Below are positions 43,918 to 51,320 of a stretch of 51,320 nt of DNA, in pieces. The stretch comes from Flavobacteriaceae bacterium (GTDB lineage: Bacteria; Bacteroidota; Bacteroidia; Flavobacteriales; Flavobacteriaceae), in contig JANSXN010000013.1 in NCBI GenBank assembly GCA_024742935.1, positions 1 to 51,320 of the forward strand. The letters run 5' to 3'. Each line of letters opens with the position of its first letter. The stretch's first letter is position 1. The translations under genes were made by a program, and so were the position numbers. A model generated the notes under the pieces. It was not told the origin of the DNA, searched no databases, and saw nothing but the letters and a program-made list of their open reading frames with translations.

Positions 43918-46749
43918 CTAAACGAAGACCCCAGTAATGTATGTCTCCACAAAGTCGACTACAATACTCTTCAACCTCTCCGAAGTGGATGATCTTTCCT
44001 TTAATGAAGGTCGTTCCTGTAACATATCGATAAGGTCATCTCGTAGGGGTTCTTTCTCAGTAAAAAGGTAATCTCCAATTACTTTTTCGAGTTTTTCCTT
44101 ATCAAGTTTTTCTTCTTCAACCAGTCGATCTAAATACTCCACCCGTTCCTTATTCCAAAACTTTTCAAATTCGTCAGGGATATCAACGCTATCCTCAATT
44201 TGGGGGAGGTTCTCATTAATGAATTTCTCAATGAGTTCTCGTTTACTTCTAAGTTCTGTTTGACCAAGAATAATTTCAATGATTTTCTTCTTCTGTTTCT
44301 CTTGTTGATCAACAGGACTATTCTTGAGTGTAGAGAGTAAATTAAGGATGTAAGAGACATTTATTTCATCTCGATGAATAAGTTCCAACTCAAAGTCTAT
44401 ATCGTTCAATATGGAGACTTTTTGTTTTGGATTTCCCCCGCGAACTCGATCGTAGAGATCTAAGTATTTACTCTTGTAGTCCTCAAACTCCTGATCACCC
44501 ATCTCGGTCTGTTCCATATCAAACTCCGTGAAGGTGTTCAATACATTTCGAACCCTCATAAGATCTCGGAACAACTTTATAAACTCAAATTGATCATCCT
44601 CACGAACCAGTTCATTCACAGAGTCCACATCGGGGGTAAGTTTGATTAGGTTAGCATACGCGTCATTAAACTTCTTCAAATAGACCTCATACGGTTCCAT
44701 GATGATGAGGTCTTTATTGTCCAAGTTCGAGAATAACCTTATCGCGTCGTCAGTCTGTTTTTTGAGGTTGCGGAAGGAAACGATATTCCCCTGTGACTTC
44801 AATTCCCCGTATATACGATTCGTTCTTGAGTACGCCTGGACAAGTCCATGGTATTTCAAATTCTTATCCACGTAGAGGGTGTTCAACATTCTACTATCAA
44901 ACCCAGTCAAGAACATATTCACCACCAAAAGAACATCAATTTGTTTGTCCTTTACCCTTCTTGCGATGTCGTTGTAATAATTGTAATAGGATTGATTATC
45001 CTTGGTTGTAAAATTGGTTCCAAAGGTCTTGTTGTAGTCTCCAATAAAGTCTTCTAAGTAGTCCCTCGAATGTTGAGTGACATATTCTGTCTCCGGTTCA
45101 GCTGCGGTTAAAAATTCGTCCTCAAATGATCCCAGTGTGTCCTTATCTTCTTCATTGGACTGGTAGGTAAAAATGGTTGCGAGGGTTAGGTCATGTTCTT
45201 TCTTGTTGAAGATTTTATAGTATTCAACAAGAGTGGAAACACTCGATACACAGAATATGGACGTGAATCTCCTGTTGTGTGTTTTCCTATCATGGTTCTG
45301 AATGATGTAATCTACGATCCCCTCCAACCGCGTGGGAGAATTCATCACCTCCGTCTCATCAATTTCTTCAACGTTTATATCAATGATGTTCTCCTTTTTC
45401 TTGAAGGTAGATATGTATTCAACTGAGAATTTTAAGACATTCTCGTCACGAATAGCGTCGGTTATCACATACTTGTGAAGACACTTATCAAACAACATGG
45501 TAGTTGTTCGTTTACCAAATTCATTTGACCCTGCGTTCTCCTCAAAGATGGGTGTCCCGGTAAACCCGAACATCTGAGAATTGGGGAAGTACTTTCTTAT
45601 TTCCTCGTGTGTTTTCCCAAACTGACTGCGGTGACATTCATCAAAAATGAAAACAATCTTTTTGTCCGCAACCCCTTCAACTCTTGATTGGTATCTGTTC
45701 TTTGTAATTGCGGTATTCAGTTTTTGAATGGTAGTAATAATCAGTTTGGTGTCTCCCGCCAGTTGGTTTGCGAGGGTATTGGTATTGTTAGTCCCGTCAA
45801 TACTCCCTTTGGAGAAAGAGTTAAACTCCTTGGTGGTTTGATAATCCAAGTCCTTACGGTCAACTACAAACACCACTTTATGAACATTGGGTAGTTGCGT
45901 TAGGATCTGCGCAGTCTTAAATGACGTAAGTGTTTTTCCACTACCTGTGGTGTGCCAGATATACCCAAATTTATCAGTCGATTTAACCCGTTCTACGATG
46001 TTTTCTGTTGCGTAGTACTGATAGGGTCGCAGGACCATTAAAACCTTCTGAGTTTCGTTTAAAACGATGTATTTGGTGATCATTTTGGAAAGGTGACACG
46101 GTTCCAAAAAGATATCGGTGAACTTGGAGAGTTGGGTGATCAGTTTGTTTTTCTCATCACTCCAATAAAAGGTCTGTTTAAACGAACGTTCCTTAATCGG
46201 ATTGTTTGCGTAGTACTTGGTGTTTACACCATTTGATATCACAAAGAGTTGAATGAATTGAAAGAGTCCGTATCCTGCACCGTAGGAGTGTCTTTCGTAA
46301 CGATTGGGTTGATTGAACGCCTCTTTGAGTCCTAATCCTCTTTTTTTGAGTTCTATTTGAACAAGGGGTAAACCATTGATTAAAATGGTTACATCATATC
46401 GGTTCTCATAATTACCTTTTACGGTAATTTGATTGGTCACTTGAAACTCATTCTGACACCAGAACTGTTGGTTGATGAGTTCAATGGTTTTAGTCTCGTT
46501 ATTATCGTTGATGTATGGAACACGATCCCTGAGAGTTTTAGACCGTTCAAAAATGTTTCCTTTACTAATGTAGTTTAAAATCTGTTTGAACTCATAGTCT
46601 GTAAACTTTGTTTTATTATGTTTTTCAAGTTGAGATTTAAGATTTAAAATCAAATCTCCTTCATCTGCAATAGTAACTCGTGTATAACCTAATCCTACCA
46701 ATTGGTCAATTAGGTTGTTTTCTAAATTATATTCTGATTGAGTTCCCAT
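43918..46749 (-). CDS. hsdR: Type I restriction endonuclease subunit R
   Basis: 943 residues. N-terminal nuclease: NRYDVTILINGLPLVQIELKKRG has the D...ExK pair. SF2 translocase motifs follow: HTTGSGKTLTSFK (I, ~266), VFVVDRKDLDYQT (Ia), IFDECHRSQFG (II), FGFTGTPIF (III), VNMFLTGFDSR (V) and QAYSRTNR (VI). The C-terminal helical part docks on HsdM. It cuts non-methylated DNA after translocation. Its ATG is immediately next to the stop of hsdS, so the order hsdM-hsdS-hsdR is one operon. Confidence 0.97.
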   Translation of the reverse strand: MGTQSEYNLENNLIDQLVGLGYTRVTIADEGDLILNLKSQLEKHNKTKFTDYEFKQILNYISKGNIFERSKTLRDRVPYINDNNETKTIELINQQFWCQNEFQVTNQITVKGNYENRYDVTILINGLPLVQIELKKRGLGLKEAFNQPNRYERHSYGAGYGLFQFIQLFVISNGVNTKYYANNPIKERSFKQTFYWSDEKNKLITQLSKFTDIFLEPCHLSKMITKYIVLNETQKVLMVLRPYQYYATENIVERVKSTDKFGYIWHTTGSGKTLTSFKTAQILTQLPNVHKVVFVVDRKDLDYQTTKEFNSFSKGSIDGTNNTNTLANQLAGDTKLIITTIQKLNTAITKNRYQSRVEGVADKKIVFIFDECHRSQFGKTHEEIRKYFPNSQMFGFTGTPIFEENAGSNEFGKRTTTMLFDKCLHKYVITDAIRDENVLKFSVEYISTFKKKENIIDINVEEIDETEVMNSPTRLEGIVDYIIQNHDRKTHNRRFTSIFCVSSVSTLVEYYKIFNKKEHDLTLATIFTYQSNEEDKDTLGSFEDEFLTAAEPETEYVTQHSRDYLEDFIGDYNKTFGTNFTTKDNQSYYNYYNDIARRVKDKQIDVLLVVNMFLTGFDSRMLNTLYVDKNLKYHGLVQAYSRTNRIYGELKSQGNIVSFRNLKKQTDDAIRLFSNLDNKDLIIMEPYEVYLKKFNDAYANLIKLTPDVDSVNELVREDDQFEFIKLFRDLMRVRNVLNTFTEFDMEQTEMGDQEFEDYKSKYLDLYDRVRGGNPKQKVSILNDIDFELELIHRDEINVSYILNLLSTLKNSPVDQQEKQKKKIIEIILGQTELRSKRELIEKFINENLPQIEDSVDIPDEFEKFWNKERVEYLDRLVEEEKLDKEKLEKVIGDYLFTEKEPLRDDLIDMLQERPSLKERSSTSERLKSIVVDFVETYITGVFV

Positions 46750-47991
46750 CTAAACAAACATTTTTTGAAGGAGACCTTTTTTCCAAGTCTTAGACTTATC
46801 GATTTGGGATTCTAATAACTCCAATTGTTTATCGATTGAATCTAAAAACCTTGCAATTTTTGATTGTTCCTCGACACATGGAAGACTAATTAGAATCTTC
46901 GAAAAAGAATCTTTAGAAATAGTAAATCGTGTACTACCCGTTGCAAATCGACATATTTGATTTAACACTAAATCATTGTTGCAGAAGTAATGAGAATAAA
47001 GAATGTCTATCTTAATAGTAGGCCTAAATCTTAATAAATGATAACTATAGAGAGTGTTTTCTAAATTCTCGAAAATCACAACCGAATGTCCAATATCATC
47101 AGGTGTTTCAGATGATGGTGTAAATAATATATCTCCCTTCAATAAGTTATTAGAGTCAATCTGATTTGGTTTTGCAGTTACAACCATTAAATCATGTTTG
47201 TTTTCATTTGTAATTTTTTCATGTCGATATACATTCATGTAATTCACCAAGAAAACCTCTTGTTCATCATTATCTAATTTCTTGTCTACACTACTTGTTT
47301 TGAACTCACCAACATCACCAAGTCTTTTTTCCTCCCAATCAGGAAAGTCGTTACCGTTGTCGTCTTTAAATCGAATCTCTTGGTTGAAGATCTTTTTCAT
47401 TACCCCCTTTTTATAGGTTTCCAAAAGGGTCTTTTTCTTCTCTAAGAGTTCAATTCGTTTGTCTACCGCAGTCAGGAAGTCCGCGATTTTTTGTTGTTCG
47501 GGGAGGGAGGGGATTGAAAGAATAGTCTTTCTAAGTGTTTTTAGTGACAGATTTTTAATAGTTGAACCTGTTAATTCAGAAATAAAATGGTTTTGAATTT
47601 TCGATGTTTGAAGTTGAAAGTAACAGAAGTTCGAGTTTTGAATAAAATTGATATATCCGACACTCTTTCCCAACATCACCTTTTCATTATTGTATCTTGA
47701 AATACTGCCGATAGTTCCATTCAACGATATCAATAAACTTCTATCACAAAGTCCTTTATCATTTTTGTTATAATCTAACTCAGATACCTTCTTTGTATTT
47801 GTATCTACAATTATTGATCCGTTTGAAAGATTGTTACCATTTATAAAATAGTATTCAGAATTTTCAACATAACTCGGAGTTCCATGAAGTCCATCACCAA
47901 TTCTTTTCGATAGACTGTCAAGATTTTTTAATATCCATAAATCTGAGAATTCGGGGAACCTCAATCTCGGTATGTTTTTTACCTCACTCAT
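46750..47991 (-). CDS. hsdS: Type I restriction-modification specificity subunit S
   Basis: 413 residues from the ATG at 47991 (MSEVKNIPRLRFPEFSDLWI), one base after the hsdM stop. Two target-recognition domains (~20-170 and ~225-370) are separated by the conserved helix LPEQQKIADFLTAVDKRIELLEKKKTLLETYKKGVMKKIF and closed by a second copy (VEEQSKIARFLDSIDKQLELLESQIDKSKTWKKGLLQKMF). The helices set the half-site spacing. The frame is open farther upstream (MNRNCQRPIK) inside hsdM, but the later ATG fits HsdS N-termini. No silent hsdS cassettes are nearby. Confidence 0.95.
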   Translation of the reverse strand: MSEVKNIPRLRFPEFSDLWILKNLDSLSKRIGDGLHGTPSYVENSEYYFINGNNLSNGSIIVDTNTKKVSELDYNKNDKGLCDRSLLISLNGTIGSISRYNNEKVMLGKSVGYINFIQNSNFCYFQLQTSKIQNHFISELTGSTIKNLSLKTLRKTILSIPSLPEQQKIADFLTAVDKRIELLEKKKTLLETYKKGVMKKIFNQEIRFKDDNGNDFPDWEEKRLGDVGEFKTSSVDKKLDNDEQEVFLVNYMNVYRHEKITNENKHDLMVVTAKPNQIDSNNLLKGDILFTPSSETPDDIGHSVVIFENLENTLYSYHLLRFRPTIKIDILYSHYFCNNDLVLNQICRFATGSTRFTISKDSFSKILISLPCVEEQSKIARFLDSIDKQLELLESQIDKSKTWKKGLLQKMFV

Positions 47992-47992
47992 C

Positions 47993-49546
47993 TTAAAACG
48001 GGGTTGAGATATTAAGTTCCTTACAGAATGACTGAATGGTTTGATTGGTCTCTGACAATTCCTGTTCAATCGATTGAATCTCCTGAGATACCTGTTCTAG
48101 GTCCACGTCCTCTTCTTCCTCAAAGGTGTCTACATAACGAGGAATATTCAAATTGAAGTCATTCTCCTCAATTTCTTGAAGGGTAACCACGGAACTGTAT
48201 TTTTCAATCGATTCTCGGTTGCGGTAGGTATTAACAATAAGTTCTACATCCTCATCTCTCAATGAGTTTTGATTACCCTCTTTGATAAAGTGATCACTAC
48301 CACTGGCGTCAATAAAGACAATATTGTCATCTTGTTCACGACACTTCTTTAGTACCAAAATACAGGTGGGAATACCTGTTCCGTAAAAGATATTTGATGG
48401 TAAACCAATCACCGCATCCAAGTAGTTGAGATCCTTGATGAGATACTTTCTAATCACCTCTTCACTTGATCCACGGAACAACACTCCATGAGGTAAAACA
48501 CACGCCATGGTTCCATTATCCGCTAATTGATACACCATGTGTTGAACGAACGCAAAGTCCGCCTTGGACTTTGGCGCTAGTCTACCGTATTGAGAAAACC
48601 GCTCATCCGATGAAAACAAGGGGTTATCGTCACTCTTCCAATTCAAAGAAAACGGAGGGTTCGCCACAATACCCTCGAATCGTCTGTCCAAGTGTTGAGG
48701 GTTCTCCAAGGTATCTTCTTGACGGATGTCAAAGTCACGGTAGTGAACACCGTGGAGGATCATGTTCATCCTCGCCAAGTTGAAGGTAGTTCTATTGAGT
48801 TCTTGACCATAGAATTCACTTACCTCTACTTCTTTTGCCACACGTAATAACAAAGACCCCGATCCACAAGTAGGGTCATAGATGTTCTTAAGTTTTGTTT
48901 TACCTGTAGTAATGATTTTCGATAGGATCTTAGAAACCTGTTGAGGGGTATAAAACTCACCCGCAGACTTACCCGCACCAGACGCGAACTTCGCAATCAG
49001 GTATTCATACGCGTCACCAATGACATCACTTTCAACTTCATCCAATCTGAAGTCGATTTCATCCAAATAGGTCAGAATATTAACGATGATATCGTTTCGA
49101 GAATTAGGTGTTCTACCCAACTTGGTGGAGTTCAAATCTAAGTCTTCAAACAACGCATTGAAATCATCCTCACTGTCGGTACCGGCAGTAGATTGTTCAA
49201 TATGGTTTAAAACAGATTGAAGGTCATCCAAAATGTAAGTGTTTCCATTACCTCTTTTGGTGATTGCGGAAAACAACTCCTCTGGTTTCAAAAAGTACCC
49301 CAAAGAAATCAAACTCTCCTCTTGGATTGCGTCTAGGGTGTCTTGATCCTTAACCAACTCAAAGTCCGTAACACTCTCACCCTTGAGGAGTTCGTTTGCG
49401 TATAGGTGTTGTTTTTCGGATAGATACTTGTAAAAGATGAATCCAAGGATGTAGTCACGGTAGTCATCAGGGTCTACCTTACCCCTCAGGAGGTTTGCGA
49501 TCCCCCACAATTGCGCATCAAGTTTGCGTCTCTGTTCTTCAGACAT
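47993..49546 (-). CDS. hsdM: Type I restriction-modification methyltransferase subunit M
   Basis: 517 residues. N-terminal helical domain (SEEQRRKLDAQLWGIANLLRGKVDPDDYRDYILGFIFYKYLSEK), then the SAM motif DPTCGSGSLLLRV and catalytic NPPF (ANPPFSLNW) of N6-adenine methylases, and GEFYTPQQVSKIL between. It methylates adenine in the site read by HsdS. It follows the small HTH gene by 17 bases on the same strand, which suggests control by that regulator. Confidence 0.97.
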   Translation of the reverse strand: MSEEQRRKLDAQLWGIANLLRGKVDPDDYRDYILGFIFYKYLSEKQHLYANELLKGESVTDFELVKDQDTLDAIQEESLISLGYFLKPEELFSAITKRGNGNTYILDDLQSVLNHIEQSTAGTDSEDDFNALFEDLDLNSTKLGRTPNSRNDIIVNILTYLDEIDFRLDEVESDVIGDAYEYLIAKFASGAGKSAGEFYTPQQVSKILSKIITTGKTKLKNIYDPTCGSGSLLLRVAKEVEVSEFYGQELNRTTFNLARMNMILHGVHYRDFDIRQEDTLENPQHLDRRFEGIVANPPFSLNWKSDDNPLFSSDERFSQYGRLAPKSKADFAFVQHMVYQLADNGTMACVLPHGVLFRGSSEEVIRKYLIKDLNYLDAVIGLPSNIFYGTGIPTCILVLKKCREQDDNIVFIDASGSDHFIKEGNQNSLRDEDVELIVNTYRNRESIEKYSSVVTLQEIEENDFNLNIPRYVDTFEEEEDVDLEQVSQEIQSIEQELSETNQTIQSFCKELNISTPF

Positions 49547-49563
49547 AGATTATATTTTTTTCC

Positions 49564-49767
49564 CTAGACCTGTTTGTTTATTAACCTGTCGGGGGTGATT
49601 TTTAAAATTTTAGATATCTCAAACAGGGTCTTGATAGAAGGTTGGGATTTGTTAGAACACCAAAAATTTACTGTAACTACGGAGACTCCAATTTGGTCTG
49701 ACAACCATTTTTGGGACAACTCCTGTTCTTCCAATTCCTCTTTTAAACGATTATATCGCATACCCAT
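49564..49767 (-). CDS. Cro/CI-type HTH regulator of the hsd operon
   Basis: 67 residues. A complete XRE fold: YNRLKEELEEQELSQKWLSDQIGVSVVTVNFWCSNKSQPSIKTLFEISKILKITPDRLI. Such small proteins at the head of R-M operons are usually controller (C) proteins that time methylase against nuclease. ATGs at 49767 and 49761 are both possible. The divergent region to 49912 would hold its operator. Confidence 0.88.
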   Translation of the reverse strand: MGMRYNRLKEELEEQELSQKWLSDQIGVSVVTVNFWCSNKSQPSIKTLFEISKILKITPDRLINKQV

Positions 49768-49856
49768 TGAGTTTGGGTAAATATAATAATATTAATGTAA
49801 TTCTTATATAGGATTTACCTTAATTATTGAAAGTTTGAAAATGTGTGGGGTGGGGG

Positions 49857-49885
49857 TTGACTTTATCAAAAAATATCTTTATTAT
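49857..49885 (+). promoter_or_regulatory. sigma70-like promoter of the small gene at 49912
   Basis: TTGACT (49857-49862), 17 bp, TATTAT (49880-49885) is closer to a sigma-70 promoter than to the host-type TAnnTTTG, which would be consistent with a transferred element. The gene starts 26 bases downstream. Confidence 0.35.
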
Positions 49886-49911
49886 TTTAAAAACATTAAA
49901 TAAATGATATT

Positions 49912-50214
49912 ATGGAAGAAAATCAATACTTTATTTTGGTCCCAAAAGGATATGGATGCTACGCAGAATTATGGAAGGAAAACGTTTTTTATAAAGGAAT
50001 CAGAAATGGAATAGTGGTTTATGATCTTGTCAAACACATATCAACGAGATCTTACTACACCCACGAATTATCTATTGAATTTAGAAGATTCCTGATTGCG
50101 TACGCGGAAAGAGAGGGGATAACTATTGACGAAGTAGTTCTCGATAATTCAATAGAACCAGAGGTGATCGAAAACAAAGAGTTCATAGATGAAATATACA
50201 TTTCATGTTGTTAA
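49912..50214 (+). CDS. Protein of unknown function in the integrated element
   Basis: 100 residues: MEENQYFILVPKGYGCYAEL... to ...EIYISCC. No family recognised, no signal peptide or membrane segment. Acidic (many Glu/Asp in the last third: IDEVVLDNSIEPEVIENKEFIDE). The small acidic design and position at the element edge next to a restriction system would suit an anti-restriction or DNA-mimic protein, but nothing in the sequence proves that. Divergent from the HTH regulator with a 144-base gap. Confidence 0.55.
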   Translation: MEENQYFILVPKGYGCYAELWKENVFYKGIRNGIVVYDLVKHISTRSYYTHELSIEFRRFLIAYAEREGITIDEVVLDNSIEPEVIENKEFIDEIYISCC

Positions 50215-50315
50215 TTTAAATACCTTTCTAAAATAAATCCCACCTGATAACATGTTTCATTGAATTCTCTAGGAGTAAAACTAATGTTCGATATTTGAAT
50301 GGAGTTGTCTACAAC

Positions 50316-50346
50316 AAGAGAACTCTTAAAGGGTTCTCTTTTTTTA
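50316..50346. terminator. Terminator before the right attachment site
   Basis: AAGAGAACTC pairs with GGGTTCTCTT around TTAAA, one mismatch, followed by a T run. Ends the transcript of the gene at 49912 or reads outward from the element. Confidence 0.75.
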
Positions 50347-50352
50347 TGTTCT

Positions 50353-50418
50353 TCGGGCTCATATCCGCCGCTGGCGGACGCAGGTTCCCCCGAAGTCTCG
50401 GGGCTGTTCCCGCTACTA
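50353..50418 (+). repeat. Right attachment site: altered copy of the tRNA-fMet 3' half
   Basis: Direct repeat of 39933-39982 in three shared blocks (TCGGGCTCATA, CAGGTTC, CTGTTCCCGCTACTA). The anticodon-arm and T-loop segments in between are replaced by palindromes TCCGCC-GCT-GGCGGA (50364-50378) and CCCCGA-AGTC-TCGGGG (50388-50403). The second has the same core as 25894-25909 in alaS. It cannot fold into a working tRNA. Confidence 0.8.
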
Positions 50419-50423
50419 AGAAA

Positions 50424-50466
50424 GAGAGCTAAACGGTTGAAATAAAACTTTTTAGCTCTTTTTTTA
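50424..50466. terminator. Terminator following the right attachment site
   Basis: GAGCTAAA at 50426-50433 pairs with TTTAGCTC at 50451-50458, followed by eight T residues. It may be the original terminator of the tRNA gene, displaced by integration. Confidence 0.7.
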
Positions 50467-50652
50467 TGCGTATAATCCCCTAATAATCCCCTAATTTTTG
50501 TGTACTTTAATACGTAATTTTTAACTGCACCCTAAAATAATACATAAAATTATGTATTGATTCTTACTTTTAAAATTCCTATTCAAGCTATTAATATAGT
50601 TTAGTTATTATTGCTTTACCTTTGAAACAAAACTATTTGATTACTCTTTTAT

Positions 50653-51320
50653 ATGTTTAAGAAAAATATTACTTCTTATAAACTCATTGTTCCGAAAAGC
50701 GAGGATGACTGGTTTAACTTTATCGAATCTGGCATAAGAGAAAATGATAATGTTGATGTTTTAATTGTAGATTTTAATATTGTTGATTTTCTTCATACTG
50801 ATGATTTTGTGGTTTTAGCATGTCTAATAGAAAGTTTTGCCTTAAATGGAACAAGTGTTGCCTTTATTGGAGGGACAGCAAAGTTCAACGCTCACCTTGA
50901 AAACATTAAATTTAAACGCTACTGGAGCAAGGGGTTTAATAGAGAAGAATTTACTATATCAAGAAATAGATCTACTCTTTGTTTATGGAAAATATCACAG
51001 CCTAAAATCCCAAGTTACTCTAACTTTGCAAAAACATATTTTGAAAGAACATTTTTAAACAACATTGATTTATTGCCTTTGGCGTCAAATCTTGATGAAG
51101 TTTTTAATAATATTTTCGATCACTCAAAATCACCAATAGCTGGCTACATAATCACACAATATTTTCCAAAAATAAAAAAGCTATCATTTTCTGTTTGTGA
51201 TTTTGGAATAGGAATTGCTGACTCAATAAATAATTTCAGGGCTAAAAATGGAGAAAAAAATATTGATGATTGGAAGGCAATTTTATTATCTCTGGAACAG
51301 GGGTTTTCAGTTAAATCCAC
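50653..51320 (+). CDS. STAS-like/GHKL ATPase-domain protein (3' end outside the window)
   Basis: At least 222 residues, open to the right edge. The N-terminal half (SYKLIVPKSEDDWFNFIESGI ... DVLIVDFNIVDFLHTDDFVVLACLIES) resembles a STAS-like domain. The second half has GHKL boxes: LDEVFNNIFDHS (N box) and VCDFGIGIADS (G1). This layout is that of stand-alone ATP-binding proteins paired with DUF4325/STAS partners that regulate other factors. The pairing is inferred. It is the first chromosomal gene after the element. The region 50215-50652 before it has only terminators, the altered tRNA copy and possibly TACCTTTG at 50616-50623 as -7. Confidence 0.7.
   Translation, partial: MFKKNITSYKLIVPKSEDDWFNFIESGIRENDNVDVLIVDFNIVDFLHTDDFVVLACLIESFALNGTSVAFIGGTAKFNAHLENIKFKRYWSKGFNREEFTISRNRSTLCLWKISQPKIPSYSNFAKTYFERTFLNNIDLLPLASNLDEVFNNIFDHSKSPIAGYIITQYFPKIKKLSFSVCDFGIGIADSINNFRAKNGEKNIDDWKAILLSLEQGFSVKS

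Noticed and set aside
46750-47991. Phase-variable hsdS inversion by the small recombinase
   Set aside because: Only one hsdS is present and no inverted repeats or silent target-recognition cassettes are seen around it.
47992-48069. Longer hsdS start within hsdM
   Set aside because: The ATG at 47991, directly after the hsdM stop, gives the standard HsdS N-terminus; the upstream part overlaps hsdM.
50353-50418. Second functional tRNA-Met at the right end of the element
   Set aside because: Acceptor 5' strand, D arm and anticodon stem are missing or replaced by palindromes; it is an attachment-site remnant.

Overview
The window reads as a chromosomal segment of a marine-type member of the Flavobacteriaceae (Bacteroidota). 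The sequence is AT-rich, and several genes start behind promoters of the Bacteroidota type (TTG or TTTG, about 18-20 bp, then TAnnTTTG). The products are typical of the group: GSCFA protein, S9 peptidase, TPR histidine kinases with a NarL-type regulator, PQQ-like propeller, outer-membrane barrel and lipoprotein with a short lipobox. The initiator tRNA does not encode CCA. Species cannot be named from this.

Region 1 (1-10.1 kb, minus strand) is an aerobic phenylacetate catabolic cluster in the order paaE-A-B-C-D-G-H-I-(metallopeptidase)-J. PaaABC(E) epoxidise phenylacetyl-CoA, PaaG isomerises the epoxide, PaaH and PaaJ act in the beta-oxidation-like end, and PaaI is the rescue thioesterase. 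A TetR-family gene lies upstream, and a perfect 20-bp palindrome overlaps the promoter in front of paaE, so the cluster is probably repressed until phenylacetyl-CoA appears. The operon is studded with palindromic repeats and is interrupted between paaB and paaC by a small GIY-YIG nuclease unit bounded by palindromes.

Region 2 (10.2-22.6 kb) holds a response regulator and two tandem TPR histidine kinases, one of which has Asp in place of the phospho-accepting His. It also holds envelope genes: a small membrane protein, a small secreted protein, a 625-residue protein of unknown role, a PQQ-like propeller, a lipoprotein, a lipase-like hydrolase and a beta-barrel. Four near-identical 20-bp palindromes sit exactly 22 bp from -7-like elements in front of the regulator and three of these genes. 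This looks like an undescribed envelope regulon.

Region 3 (22.6-39.8 kb) is mostly housekeeping: GSCFA protein, alaS, M23 peptidase, MerR regulator, S9 peptidase, der, era, DEAD-box helicase, fhs, and a coupled pair of GCS2-CBS amidoligase and AstE-like deacylase. A small GxxExxY (PD-(D/E)XK-like) gene with terminal inverted repeats is wedged between alaS and the GSCFA gene. Palindromic repeats have also entered alaS in frame.

Region 4 (39.93-50.42 kb) is a 10.4-kb integrative element in the initiator tRNA-Met gene. It encodes a large serine recombinase whose reading frame runs antisense into the tRNA, a ribbon-helix-helix protein behind ACTAGA iterons, a small serine recombinase coupled to an HExxH protein, and a type I restriction-modification operon (HTH regulator-hsdM-hsdS-hsdR). 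The right end carries an altered copy of the tRNA 3' half into which two palindromes have been worked. After it the chromosome resumes with a GHKL-ATPase gene cut by the window end.
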